A stretch of 64,000 bases of DNA from Bacillota bacterium. Its GTDB lineage: Bacteria > Bacillota > Clostridia > DSM-8532. Position numbers and translations under genes: made by a program. This document shows positions 25,473 through 33,494 of this stretch, in pieces (the stretch's first letter is position 1; each line of letters opens with the position of its first letter). The stretch spans positions 1-64,000 of the forward strand of contig JAEZLR010000045.1 of the NCBI GenBank assembly GCA_023415205.1, written 5' to 3'. The notes under the pieces were generated by a model. That model had not been told where the DNA came from, did not search any database, and worked only from the letters and a program-made list of their open reading frames with translations.

Positions 25473-25921
25473 GTACCGGCGGAGTGACACTTCTCGCACA
25501 GACCGTAGAACTTGACGCTGTGATCCATAACATAAAAGCCGGTTGTGGCCTGGATTTGTTTCTCCAGATCCTCCAGCATATCCACTTGAATTTCTGAAAG
25601 AGCCCCGCATTGGGTGCAAATCAAGTGATGATGGGAATGGTTCTCATCATTATTGCATACCTCGTAGCGGACAAAGCCGTCGTCAAGAAGTACCCTGTTG
25701 AGATAACCCATTTTTTCAAGGAGCGGCAAGGTTCTGTATACCGTGGCAATACCAATGGAAGGCATCTTGTTCCTTACTAGGGTATAGATATCTTCACATT
25801 TCAAGTGTTTGCATCCGTTGTTCAATAGAATATCCAAGATAGCCTTGCGCTGGGGTGTCAGCTTGTAGCCGACGGTATTAAGTTGCTCCTTAAGTTCAAA
25901 TGAGCTCTTACTCTCAGACAT
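25469..25921 (-). CDS. Fur family metal-responsive repressor
   Basis: A 150-residue Fur/PerR-family protein: winged helix (YKLTPQRKAILDIL...SIGIATVYRTLPLLEKMGYLNRV), then HSHHHLICTQCG and FYGLCEKC, which provide the His cluster and the two CxxC structural zinc pairs. It is the natural candidate to bind the two Fur boxes of the feo operon at 10994 and 11606, though a PerR or Zur role cannot be excluded by sequence alone. Its leader contains the palindrome GCCCCTTTTAAGGGGC (25941-25956). Confidence 0.88.
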   Translation of the reverse strand: MSESKSSFELKEQLNTVGYKLTPQRKAILDILLNNGCKHLKCEDIYTLVRNKMPSIGIATVYRTLPLLEKMGYLNRVLLDDGFVRYEVCNNDENHSHHHLICTQCGALSEIQVDMLEDLEKQIQATTGFYVMDHSVKFYGLCEKCHSAGT

Positions 25922-26246
25922 AATGCCCTTTCTTCTTACAGCCCCTTTTAAGGGGCGCTTCGGTTTTTATAGTTCAATCATATCACACCTTTGCATTCTT
26001 CAACAAGGGCATGGGATTATGGGTATCTCTTATGCTCTTTATGGTCATACCCATAAAAAAATGCAAAATTAAATGGGCTTCAGCTAAAAATCCCTGCTTG
26101 TTTATACAGCATAGCCAAGAGGGCTTTTTTATGGCCTTTTCACGGGATTAAGGATTGCTTGTAACATGTTTGGACTAGCCGGAATAGTATGTAGTGAGCT
26201 TGTTCGACAAAACAAGCGTAAGCTAATCAAAGAAAGGAGTATAGAG
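25922..26246. other. 325-bp gap between fur and the DUF3794 gene
   Basis: Contains the 16-bp palindrome at 25941-25956, and a weak terminator-like AGCC-N5-GGCT hairpin followed by T (26113-26130). No gene was recognised. The DUF3794 ribosome site AGAAAGGAG is at 26231-26239. Confidence 0.5.
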
Positions 26247-26933
26247 ATGAAAAAGAAAATTCTTCAGGTACCCGTAATCGTAGGAAAAGGCTCAGAACAA
26301 TTTTTTGTTGAGAAGGATGTTACGATTTCACCACCCAGCCCTCCCATTTTTAAAATTGTGGAGATCGAGAAGAAGGTCATCATCACAGATGTCAGCGTTA
26401 TTCCAGGCAAGGTTATTTTCAACGCTTTTATATGGAAGAACGTCATCTATAAAACCGTGGAGGACGTTTGTGACGGTATCGTCAACGGCCCTATCTTCCA
26501 CAGCACCTTTAAGATCCCCTTTGGCGGCTTTGTGGAAATGGAGCCCGTCGGATGCGATAAGCCTAAGGAGGGCGATGTTGCCGAGGTCCTTGAAGCCTTT
26601 GTTGAGGGCGAAAAGGATTTCCTCCATGGCGAAACCACCTGCAAAGGTGTGCCTGTATTCACCAAGCTACTCGAGAAGGATGTTGTTAAGATCACCTTTA
26701 AAGTAGTCAGAACTGAACACATTCCTGTGGTTTGTGAAGATTACGAAGAAGAAAAAGAAAAGGAAGAAAAATGTGAAAAAAAATGGGATGAAAAGCGCGA
26801 TGAAAAATGTGAGAAAAAGCATGATGACAAACATGAGGACGAATGCGAAAAGGATGAAAAATGGGATAAGCGCTATGACTGCCGGGGAGATTTTTATGCC
26901 AACTACCGCGGTGGAAAACCCTATAAAAAGTAA
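26247..26933 (+). CDS. DUF3794-like protein with C-terminal 12-residue Cys repeat
   Basis: A 228-residue protein. Residues 1-160 match the DUF3794/SPOCS style found in spore-surface and exoprotein contexts of Clostridia (QVPVIVGKGSEQFFVEKDV...DVSVIPGKVIFNAFIWKNVIYKTVED). Residues 166-228 are a highly charged tail with Cys176, 188, 200 and 212 exactly 12 residues apart, plus several His, Asp and Glu, which suggests metal binding or disulfide cross-linking. ATG at 26247 follows AGAAAGGAG; upstream in-frame starts lack a ribosome site. No signal peptide. Function unknown; spore-coat-related is an inference. Confidence 0.75.
   Translation: MKKKILQVPVIVGKGSEQFFVEKDVTISPPSPPIFKIVEIEKKVIITDVSVIPGKVIFNAFIWKNVIYKTVEDVCDGIVNGPIFHSTFKIPFGGFVEMEPVGCDKPKEGDVAEVLEAFVEGEKDFLHGETTCKGVPVFTKLLEKDVVKITFKVVRTEHIPVVCEDYEEEKEKEEKCEKKWDEKRDEKCEKKHDDKHEDECEKDEKWDKRYDCRGDFYANYRGGKPYKK
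26772..26882 (+). repeat. 36-bp coding repeat, three units plus a terminal Cys codon
   Basis: Cys codons fall at 26772, 26808, 26844 and 26880, exactly 36 bp apart. The units begin CEKKW, CEKKH and CEKDE, so the array is degenerate at the protein level and purine-rich at the DNA level. Confidence 0.8.
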
Positions 26934-26957
26934 CATAAAACAAACCCTATAGGATAA

Positions 26958-26989
26958 AAGCAGGGTGGCTCAAGTGAGCCGCCCTGCTT
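26958..26989. terminator. Bidirectional terminator between DUF3794 and malic enzyme
   Basis: A 15-bp inverted repeat (26958-26972 with 26975-26989, one T-G pair) lies between convergent genes. On the minus strand the stem is followed by TTTTATCC, serving malic enzyme; the plus strand has a weaker tract. Confidence 0.75.
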
Positions 26990-27014
26990 ATTAGGCGTAA
27001 TCGCTTATTTATGA

Positions 27015-28187
27015 TTAGATTCTGTTAACACCTGTTGCTCTTGCTGCTTCAGCAACAGCCTTGGCTACTGCAGGGGCAACTCTGGTATCGAAGGGAGCAG
27101 GAATGACATAATCAGGATTGAGTTCTTCATCAGAAATGATGGCAGCAATGGCCTTGGCGGCTGCAATCTTCATTTCTTCATTGATATCGCTGGCTCTTAC
27201 ATCCAAGGCACCTCTGAAGATACCGGGGAAAGCAAGGACATTATTGATCTGGTTGGGGAAGTCGGAACGTCCGGTTCCTACAACCTTGGCTCCAGCAGCT
27301 ATGGCATCCTCAGGCATGATCTCGGGAATGGGGTTGGACATGGCAAAAATGATGGGATCCTTGGCCATGGTTCTGACCATATCCTGATCAACCATACCGG
27401 GAGCGGAAAGTCCCAGGAATACATCAGCGCCAACGAGAACTTCCTTCAGGCTGCCTTTCTTCATTTCAAGGTTGGAGATCTCAGCCATTAATTCTTTTTC
27501 AGCGTTGAGTCCGGGACGGCCCTTGTAAATGGCACCCTTGGTGTCGCAAAGGATAACTTTCTTTAGACCCATGCTCATTAAAAGCCGGGTAACTGCGATA
27601 CCAGCGGCACCGGAACCATTGACAACAACCTCTATTTCCTGGATATCCTTCTTAATCAGCTTTAAGGCGTTCATCATACCGGCCAATGCAACAATGGCGG
27701 TACCGTGCTGATCATCATGGAAAATGGGGATATCGCACTCTTCCTTAAGCCTTCTTTCAATTTCAAAGCAACGGGGAGCGGAAATATCCTCCAGATTAAT
27801 CCCACCAAAGCTTCCGGCCAGAAGCTTTACGGTATTAACTATAGTGTCCACATCCTTGGAACGGATGCAGAGGGGGAAGGCGTCTACATCTCCAAAGGTT
27901 TTGAAGAGAACGCATTTTCCTTCCATAACAGGCATACCGGCTTCAGGGCCAATATCGCCCAGTCCCAGTACGGCAGTACCGTCAGTAACAACGGCTACAA
28001 TATTATGTCTTCTGGTATATTCATAGGACTTATTGACATCCTTCTGAATCTCGAGACAAGGCTGGGCCACACCGGGGGTGTAGGCTATAGAGAGATCGTC
28101 CTTGTTTTTCAAGGAAGCGCGACTGATAACCTCAATCTTTCCTTTCCACTCTGTATGGGCCTGAACTGATTTTTCTCCAATGGTCAT
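27015..28187 (-). CDS. NAD(P)-dependent malic enzyme
   Basis: A 390-residue short-form bacterial malic enzyme. Motifs: SIAYTPGVAQPCLEI, GTAVLGLGDIGPEAGMPVMEGK, FHDDQHGTAIV (metal site), VVNGSGAAGIAV (nucleotide binding) and IFAMSNPIPEI. It decarboxylates malate to pyruvate with reduction of NAD(P). It lies 23 bp downstream of an LDH/MDH-family gene that probably makes its substrate. AGGAGG precedes the ATG. Confidence 0.95.
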   Translation of the reverse strand: MTIGEKSVQAHTEWKGKIEVISRASLKNKDDLSIAYTPGVAQPCLEIQKDVNKSYEYTRRHNIVAVVTDGTAVLGLGDIGPEAGMPVMEGKCVLFKTFGDVDAFPLCIRSKDVDTIVNTVKLLAGSFGGINLEDISAPRCFEIERRLKEECDIPIFHDDQHGTAIVALAGMMNALKLIKKDIQEIEVVVNGSGAAGIAVTRLLMSMGLKKVILCDTKGAIYKGRPGLNAEKELMAEISNLEMKKGSLKEVLVGADVFLGLSAPGMVDQDMVRTMAKDPIIFAMSNPIPEIMPEDAIAAGAKVVGTGRSDFPNQINNVLAFPGIFRGALDVRASDINEEMKIAAAKAIAAIISDEELNPDYVIPAPFDTRVAPAVAKAVAEAARATGVNRI

Positions 28188-28210
28188 GATGTTATCCTCC
28201 TACTACTTTA

Positions 28211-29161
28211 TTATAAATCCTTGACTTCGTTAAGCACCGCTGTAACAGCATCTGCAGATGCTTTGAGCAGTTTTTCTTCTTCGGGTGTGATGGTGAACTC
28301 AATGATCTTCTCTACACCGTTGGAATTGATGATGGAGGGTAAGCTGATGGCAACATCCTTAATACCGTAAACTCCATCAATAATACTGGATACTGTTCTT
28401 ATGGTATTTTGATTCTTAAGCAGTGTTTCTACAATGGTGTTGACCGTTAAAGCGATGGCATAGTAGGTCGCACCCTTGTTTTTAATAATGGTTGCCCCGG
28501 CTTTTTTGACTTCTTCGTGTATAAGAGCCTTTTCAGCCTCACCAAAGGTGTTGCCGTGCAGATTGCCATACTCACCGATGTTCATACCCGCAACATGGGT
28601 TGCACTCCAAAGGGGGAGTTGAGTATCGCCGTGCTCACCCACCATATAACCGTGAACATTTCTGACGTCAACATTGAATTTTTCGGCAAGAAGGAATCTG
28701 AAGCGTGCACTGTCCAAGACTGTGCCGGTGCCGAATACCCGTCCATTGGGAAGGCCGGACCATTTCTGTATAAGATATGTAAGGATATCAACTGGGTTGG
28801 CAACAACAAGAATGACACCGTGGGTATAGTATTTCATTATATTGGCCGTAATTTCTTTGGCAACGGCGACATTTTTACGAGCGAGGTCAAGGCGGGTCTC
28901 GCCGGGCTTTCTGTTCATGCCTGCGGTCACAACGATGACATCACAATCAGCTATATCGGAATAATCTCCTGAATAAACAGCCATCTGGCCGACGAAGCAG
29001 AGTCCATGATTAATATCCAATGCCTCACCATAAGCCTTTTCCTTGTTGACATCGATTAAGACAATTTCACTTGCATTCTGCTGCAAAGCCATGGCGAAAG
29101 CGGTTGATGCACCAACGAAACCTGCGCCGATAATGGCTACTTTTGACTTACTTTTGACCAT
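28211..29161 (-). CDS. LDH-fold dehydrogenase, probable malate dehydrogenase
   Basis: A 316-residue enzyme. IIGAGFVGAST is the NAD site, Asp/Arg in TVLDSARFR and His in VGEHGDTQ are catalytic. In the mobile loop, AGMNRKPGETRLDL, the residue equivalent to LDH Gln102 is Arg84, the residue typical of malate dehydrogenases; the classic Gln102Arg change switches Bacillus LDH to malate. Adjacent malic enzyme fits a malate shunt, as known in Clostridium thermocellum. Overall similarity is to lactate dehydrogenases, so database names may say ldh. GGGGGAGG precedes the ATG. Confidence 0.8.
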   Translation of the reverse strand: MVKSKSKVAIIGAGFVGASTAFAMALQQNASEIVLIDVNKEKAYGEALDINHGLCFVGQMAVYSGDYSDIADCDVIVVTAGMNRKPGETRLDLARKNVAVAKEITANIMKYYTHGVILVVANPVDILTYLIQKWSGLPNGRVFGTGTVLDSARFRFLLAEKFNVDVRNVHGYMVGEHGDTQLPLWSATHVAGMNIGEYGNLHGNTFGEAEKALIHEEVKKAGATIIKNKGATYYAIALTVNTIVETLLKNQNTIRTVSSIIDGVYGIKDVAISLPSIINSNGVEKIIEFTITPEEEKLLKASADAVTAVLNEVKDL

Positions 29162-29454
29162 ATAAAAAAATCCTCCCCCATAATACGGTTGTTAATAAAA
29201 TCACACACTTAATCATAGCATGTGCTAGATAGCTTAATCATAGATAAGTTGCACAAATCGACAAATAATAATGTTTTAATATCTGTGCAATATAGTAAAA
29301 AAGCAATCCTTCTCCATGTAGATCGCCAAACTGCTCTTTTTATGCGGGCTTTACGGGTTGTTCAACAATTGCTTTTTGGAAAACGGTTTAATGCTTATTA
29401 AATGAAGTATATGCTGGCCTCCTGATAGGAAAAACCCCATTCAAATGCTTCATC
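29162..29454. promoter_or_regulatory. Control region upstream of the malate dehydrogenase-malic enzyme operon
   Basis: The gap holds an 11-bp direct repeat CTTAATCATAG (29208-29218 and 29233-29243, 25 bp start to start) and an inverted repeat TTGCACA (29249-29255) with TGTGCAA (29284-29290). No gene was seen. These look like sites for an unidentified regulator of the leftward operon. Confidence 0.45.
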
Positions 29455-31170
29455 CTACTCATTTTTGGTAGGATGAGCAGGGTGATCCCCTATTTTTTCG
29501 CCCGTACCCATATGGGGCTCAAAGGCTGTTGTGGCCATGGAATATAAGCGGTAGCCACCGGATAGGTTAAAGATGTCCTTAAAGCCATTCTGTATGAGAA
29601 TCCTATAGGCGATATAGCCACGAAGGCCGATCTGACAGAAAACATAAACCGGCTTGTTTTTGTCCAGTTCCCCGAGCCTGTCTCTGAGCTCATCTACCGG
29701 GATGTTGACCGCCCCTTTGAGAGAACCGTCCAGGTATTCTTCGTGGGTACGAACATCCAGTAGGGTGACCTTATCAGGGTCCAGCTCGTCTACTTCATGC
29801 CAATGAAAGACTTTAAAAATCCCTTCAAGTATATTGGAGGCCACATATCCGGCCATATTGACGGGATCCTTGGCAGAACCGAAGGGCGGTGCATAGGAGA
29901 GCTCTAGGCCTGTGAGATCTTTGACGGTCATTCCGGCAAGGATGGCCGTGGCCAAAACATCCATACGCTTATCGACCCCTTTGAATCCAGTAATTTGAGC
30001 CCCAAGAATTTTACCCGAAGGTTTCTCAAACAGTAGCTTCACCGTCATGGAGGAAGCACCGGGATAATAGCTGGCGTTGGAGGGACTGAAGGTGTAGGAT
30101 TTTCCATAATTTATTCCTGCATCCATTAAAACACGTTCGTTGCTTCCTGTTACGGCAACCGTCATATCAAAGGCCTTAAGTATGGCTGTACCCAAAGTGC
30201 CTCCGTAGGTGCTGTCCAAGCCGTGGATATTGTCGGCGGCAACACGCCCCTGTCTATTGGCCGGTGAAGCCAGAGGGACAAAAACCTTCCGCCCGGTTAC
30301 CACATCGGTGACCTCAATAGCATCTCCCACCGCATAGATAAAGGGGTCGCTGGTACGCATGTGCTTGTCGGTAACAATACAGCCACGGGTCCCTAAGGTC
30401 AGTCCCGCTTCTTTTGCAAGGTTACTCTCAGGACGTACACCCACAGCCAGAATCACCAGCTCTGTTTCAATGCTGTCACCGTCGGAGAGGGAGACAAGAA
30501 AGGAATCGCCTTCCTCATGGATGCCTGTGACACCGCGCTTTAAATAGAGGCCCACACCCTTGCTGAGGATATGCTTGTGAACTTCGGCGGCCATATCCGC
30601 ATCCAAAGGTTGGATCACATGATCCGAAAGCTCAACCACCGATACCTTTAATCCCAGGTTGTGAAGGTTTTCGGCCATTTCAATACCGATATAGCCGGCA
30701 CCCACCACCACAGCGCTTTTAGGGTGGTTTTTCATGACAAAATCCTTTATCCTATCCGAGTCAGGAAGGGTTCTCAAGGTGAATACCCCATCTAAACGGG
30801 CCCCCTCAATTGGAGGGATAATAGGCTCGGAGCCGGGGGAGAGAATAAGGTAATCATAGCTTTCTTCATAGACCCTTCCCTCATGGGTGACTTCAACCGC
30901 CTTCCTGTCCCTATGGATCTTAGTGACCTCGCTCCTGATACGAACGTCTATATTAAGCCGTTCCTTAAAGGATTCAGGGGTTTGAAGGGTCAGCTTATTT
31001 CTATTTTTGATGACATTCCCGATATAGTAGGGAAGGCCGCAGTTGGCAAAGGAAATATACTCGCCGCGCTCAAAAAGAATAATCTGCGCATGTTCATCCA
31101 GTCTTCTTAATCGTGCGGCTGCGGTTGCACCTCCGGCAACACCACCGACAATAATAATCTTCCTATTCAT
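29455..31170 (-). CDS. CoA-disulfide reductase with C-terminal rhodanese domain
   Basis: A 571-residue flavoprotein of the CoADR-RHD type. FAD site IIVGGVAGGATAAARLRR, redox Cys in SFANCGLPYYIG (about residue 44), NAD site VVVGAGYIGIEMAENL, second FAD site YAVGDAIEV, dimerisation domain to about 450, then rhodanese with active Cys in VYVFCQIGLRGY. It reduces CoA disulfide, persulfide or polysulfide with NAD(P)H and links redox balance to sulfur. It is 139 bp downstream of a Crp/Fnr gene on the same strand, which probably controls it. A CATCCTAC hairpin overlaps its stop. Confidence 0.93.
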   Translation of the reverse strand: MNRKIIIVGGVAGGATAAARLRRLDEHAQIILFERGEYISFANCGLPYYIGNVIKNRNKLTLQTPESFKERLNIDVRIRSEVTKIHRDRKAVEVTHEGRVYEESYDYLILSPGSEPIIPPIEGARLDGVFTLRTLPDSDRIKDFVMKNHPKSAVVVGAGYIGIEMAENLHNLGLKVSVVELSDHVIQPLDADMAAEVHKHILSKGVGLYLKRGVTGIHEEGDSFLVSLSDGDSIETELVILAVGVRPESNLAKEAGLTLGTRGCIVTDKHMRTSDPFIYAVGDAIEVTDVVTGRKVFVPLASPANRQGRVAADNIHGLDSTYGGTLGTAILKAFDMTVAVTGSNERVLMDAGINYGKSYTFSPSNASYYPGASSMTVKLLFEKPSGKILGAQITGFKGVDKRMDVLATAILAGMTVKDLTGLELSYAPPFGSAKDPVNMAGYVASNILEGIFKVFHWHEVDELDPDKVTLLDVRTHEEYLDGSLKGAVNIPVDELRDRLGELDKNKPVYVFCQIGLRGYIAYRILIQNGFKDIFNLSGGYRLYSMATTAFEPHMGTGEKIGDHPAHPTKNE

Positions 31171-31309
31171 AGCAATACTCCTTTTAAGTTTCTAGTCTTC
31201 CCCATTCCATATCTTTTCATAGGGAGGCTCAGTATTTTTTACAGCTATAGCGTATGCCATTGTAGAAGGCTTTTCAGTGATGATGTCACAATGAAAAGAA
31301 GAACTGGGT

Positions 31310-31960
31310 TCAGGGATGAAGCAGAATTTTTCCACGGCTGAGGCTGACCAAGCCTTTGCTCTCCATTTCCTTAAGAAGACGGCTAATGACTTCCCGAGCG
31401 GTACCCAGTTCGGAAGCGATGGTCTCATGGGTAGCATAGAGGGGATAGGTTCCGCCTGCGGTTTTAGTCAGCAGAAAATCCACAAGACGATCACTGGTGC
31501 GTTTGAAAGTTACATTTTCCAGAAGCCCCAATACTGAATAGAACTTGGCGGAGAGGGAAGTGAAAAAGAATCGCTGAATGGAGGGATTCTCGTAAAAGAG
31601 CTTTTTAAAGACGTCCACTGGGATAAACACAGCCTCAGAAGGCTGCTCGGCTGATGCGGCCACGGGAAAAAGAACGTCACCAGTTCCTAATAAGCAGGCA
31701 ATGGTGAGCACGCAGGTCTCACCCCGGCCAATACGATAGAGGGTGATTTCCCTGCCCTCCTCGGAAAGCTTGTATATGCGGATCTGGCCTGAAAGAACAA
31801 GAATAACCCCGGAGCAGTGGTGGCCTTCATCTAAAATAACCGTACCCGACTCAAACCTTTGATGGTAAAGAAGCCCAAGAAACTGCTCTCTCAAAGGTCC
31901 CAACTCATGGATAAAAGGGAAGGCTTTCTCTAGGTTAGGAATAATTTTTTCGTTCAGCAT
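31310..31960 (-). CDS. Crp/Fnr family transcriptional regulator
   Basis: A 216-residue regulator with a cyclic-nucleotide-binding-type beta barrel (FESGTVILDEGHHCSGVILVLSGQIRIYKL...LYRIGRGETCVLTIACLLG) and a C-terminal Crp HTH (YATHETIASELGTAREVISRLLKEMESKGLVSLSRGKI). The N-terminal Cys cluster of Fnr is missing, so it is not a classical Fe-S oxygen sensor; Cys in HHCSG, TCVL and IACLL could be thiol sensors. Same strand as, and upstream of, the CoA-disulfide reductase gene. Confidence 0.9.
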   Translation of the reverse strand: MLNEKIIPNLEKAFPFIHELGPLREQFLGLLYHQRFESGTVILDEGHHCSGVILVLSGQIRIYKLSEEGREITLYRIGRGETCVLTIACLLGTGDVLFPVAASAEQPSEAVFIPVDVFKKLFYENPSIQRFFFTSLSAKFYSVLGLLENVTFKRTSDRLVDFLLTKTAGGTYPLYATHETIASELGTAREVISRLLKEMESKGLVSLSRGKILLHP

Positions 31961-32056
31961 CTTAACTCCTGATTTTAGTTAATTATGAACCCATTATACC
32001 ATATCTAAGAAAGCCTTTTTTAAGATGCTGCCAAAAGGAAAAGCTGAAAAACAAAA

Positions 32057-32190
32057 GGAGATGTCTGAAGTCGATAGATAAGCCATGATGTTTTAAATCT
32101 GATATGCCTCAACAACTTCCTGCTTTCGAGGACAGCAAGACGATTTGAACATCATGGTATATCCTTTATCAAGCTTTTGAGACAGCTCCC
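32057..32190. repeat. Palindromic MITE-like element
   Basis: Left arm 32057-32106 and right arm 32142-32190 are imperfect inverted copies of one unit, ending in GGAGATGTCT and, on the other strand, GGAGCTGTCT. The left arm on the minus strand is nearly identical to the copy at 112-165. About 134 bp, no coding capacity, located between crp and trx. Confidence 0.6.
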
Positions 32191-32208
32191 TTAATATTTA
32201 TTAAAATG

Positions 32209-32520
32209 CTATAAGATCATTCGCTTAAACTCATCCTTGCTTCTGAAGCCAACCATTTTGTTGGTGGCTTTGCCTTCCTTAAAGGCAATCACCGTAGGGA
32301 TACTCATGACGCCAAATTTACTGGCAAGCTCCGGCTCTTCATCCACATTGACCTTCAATATTTTCACCTTTCCGGTCATTTCTCCGGCCAATTCATCAAG
32401 GACGGGCGCAAGCATTTTACAGGGGCCACACCAGGGGGCCCAGAAATCCACCAATACGGGAAGACTGGAGGTGGTCACCTCATTTTCAAAATCGTTCTTT
32501 GTCACATGTCTAATATTCAT
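32209..32520 (-). CDS. trxA: Thioredoxin
   Basis: A 103-residue thioredoxin with the CGPC redox motif (LVDFWAPWCGPCKMLAP, about residues 22-38) and cis-Pro in MSIPTVIAF. A cytoplasmic thiol-disulfide reductant. The ATG at 32520 has GAAAGGAG about 9 bases upstream; an in-frame ATG at 32550 would add ten atypical residues. No thioredoxin reductase gene is adjacent. Confidence 0.95.
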   Translation of the reverse strand: MNIRHVTKNDFENEVTTSSLPVLVDFWAPWCGPCKMLAPVLDELAGEMTGKVKILKVNVDEEPELASKFGVMSIPTVIAFKEGKATNKMVGFRSKDEFKRMIL

Positions 32521-32637
32521 AACTACCTGGCTCCTTTCTATTTTAATCACCCATTGTTTACTACACTCTTAATATAACTCCTGGACAATGCATTATTCTG
32601 TGATAAAGTTACAGTTTATAATATGCCTGCCTCGTGC

Positions 32638-32643
32638 TATAAT
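32638..32643 (+). promoter_or_regulatory. Extended -10 promoter before the cyclophilin lipoprotein gene
   Basis: GTGCTATAAT has a consensus TATAAT (32638-32643) with an upstream TG. A weak -35, TTTATA (32615-32620), is 17 bp away. Confidence 0.5.
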
Positions 32644-32739
32644 AAAACAATTATAAAATGCATACCAACTATTAGGCGCAAGAAACAATGTAACAGACAA
32701 AAATATAAAGAACGTTTTTTATTACATGGAGGGAAGATC

Positions 32740-33480
32740 ATGAAACTAAACCAATGGATTAAAAATGCCACGGTCCTGCTTCTTTGCGGAACCCTGCTGG
32801 TGGGGTGCTCGGGCAAAACGTCCCAGAAGACTCCTGCCGCTACACCCACACCCACCATCGTGGGAGAGGGCGAGAATGCCATTACCATTACTCCGGGTTA
32901 TCAGCTTTATCCGCCCCAGAAAGGCGATACGGTTGCTATTATGAAAACCAATATGGGCGACATCAAAATCAAGCTTTTTCCTGACAAGGCCCCTAAGGCC
33001 GTGGAGAACTTCACCACCCATGCCAAGAACGGTTATTATGACAACCTTATCTTCCACCGTGTCATTAATGATTTCATGATACAGGGAGGGGACCCTACCG
33101 GAACAGGTGCCGGGGGGGAAAGTATCTGGGGTGGTGCCTTTGAGGACGAATTTGACCTAGATATGCTTAATTACAGAGGGGCTTTAAGTATGGCCAACTC
33201 CGGGGCTAATACCAATGGTAGCCAATTCTTTATCGTACAGAATAAAACTCTGTCGGAGGATATGAAAGCATCCTTAAAAGAGGTAGGTTATCCTGACGCC
33301 CTTATAGAGAACTATAAAAACGGCGGAACTCCATGGTTGGATTTTGCCCACACCGTCTTCGGACAGGTCTATGAGGGAATGGATATTGTAGACAAAATTG
33401 CTGGGGTGAAGGTTGATGACAATGATAAGCCCCTTGAGGATGTCGTTATTAAAAACATAGAAATTAAGGAATTTGAATAA
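32740..33480 (+). CDS. Cyclophilin-type peptidyl-prolyl isomerase lipoprotein
   Basis: A 246-residue protein with a lipoprotein signal (lipobox LLVGC, Cys about residue 23), a Thr/Pro linker, and a cyclophilin domain from about residue 65 (FHRVINDFMIQGGDPTGTG, MANSGANTNGSQFFI). It should fold proteins on the outer face of the membrane. ATG at 32740 follows ATGGAGGG. A second, cytoplasmic cyclophilin lies 14 bp downstream and is clearly paralogous. Confidence 0.92.
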   Translation: MKLNQWIKNATVLLLCGTLLVGCSGKTSQKTPAATPTPTIVGEGENAITITPGYQLYPPQKGDTVAIMKTNMGDIKIKLFPDKAPKAVENFTTHAKNGYYDNLIFHRVINDFMIQGGDPTGTGAGGESIWGGAFEDEFDLDMLNYRGALSMANSGANTNGSQFFIVQNKTLSEDMKASLKEVGYPDALIENYKNGGTPWLDFAHTVFGQVYEGMDIVDKIAGVKVDDNDKPLEDVVIKNIEIKEFE

Positions 33481-33494
33481 GCGGAGGAAAGACT

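Noticed and set aside
25941..25956. GCCCCTTTTAAGGGGC as a terminator
   Set aside because: Perfect palindrome but in the fur leader and without an immediate T tract; could as well be a regulatory site, so not called as a terminator.
26667..26943. His/Phe-rich minus-strand frames opposite the DUF3794 tail
   Set aside because: They mirror the purine-rich Cys repeat on the coding strand and have no ribosome site; shadows.
28211..29161. Straight L-lactate dehydrogenase call
   Set aside because: The specificity position is Arg rather than Gln and the neighbour is malic enzyme, so malate dehydrogenase is preferred.
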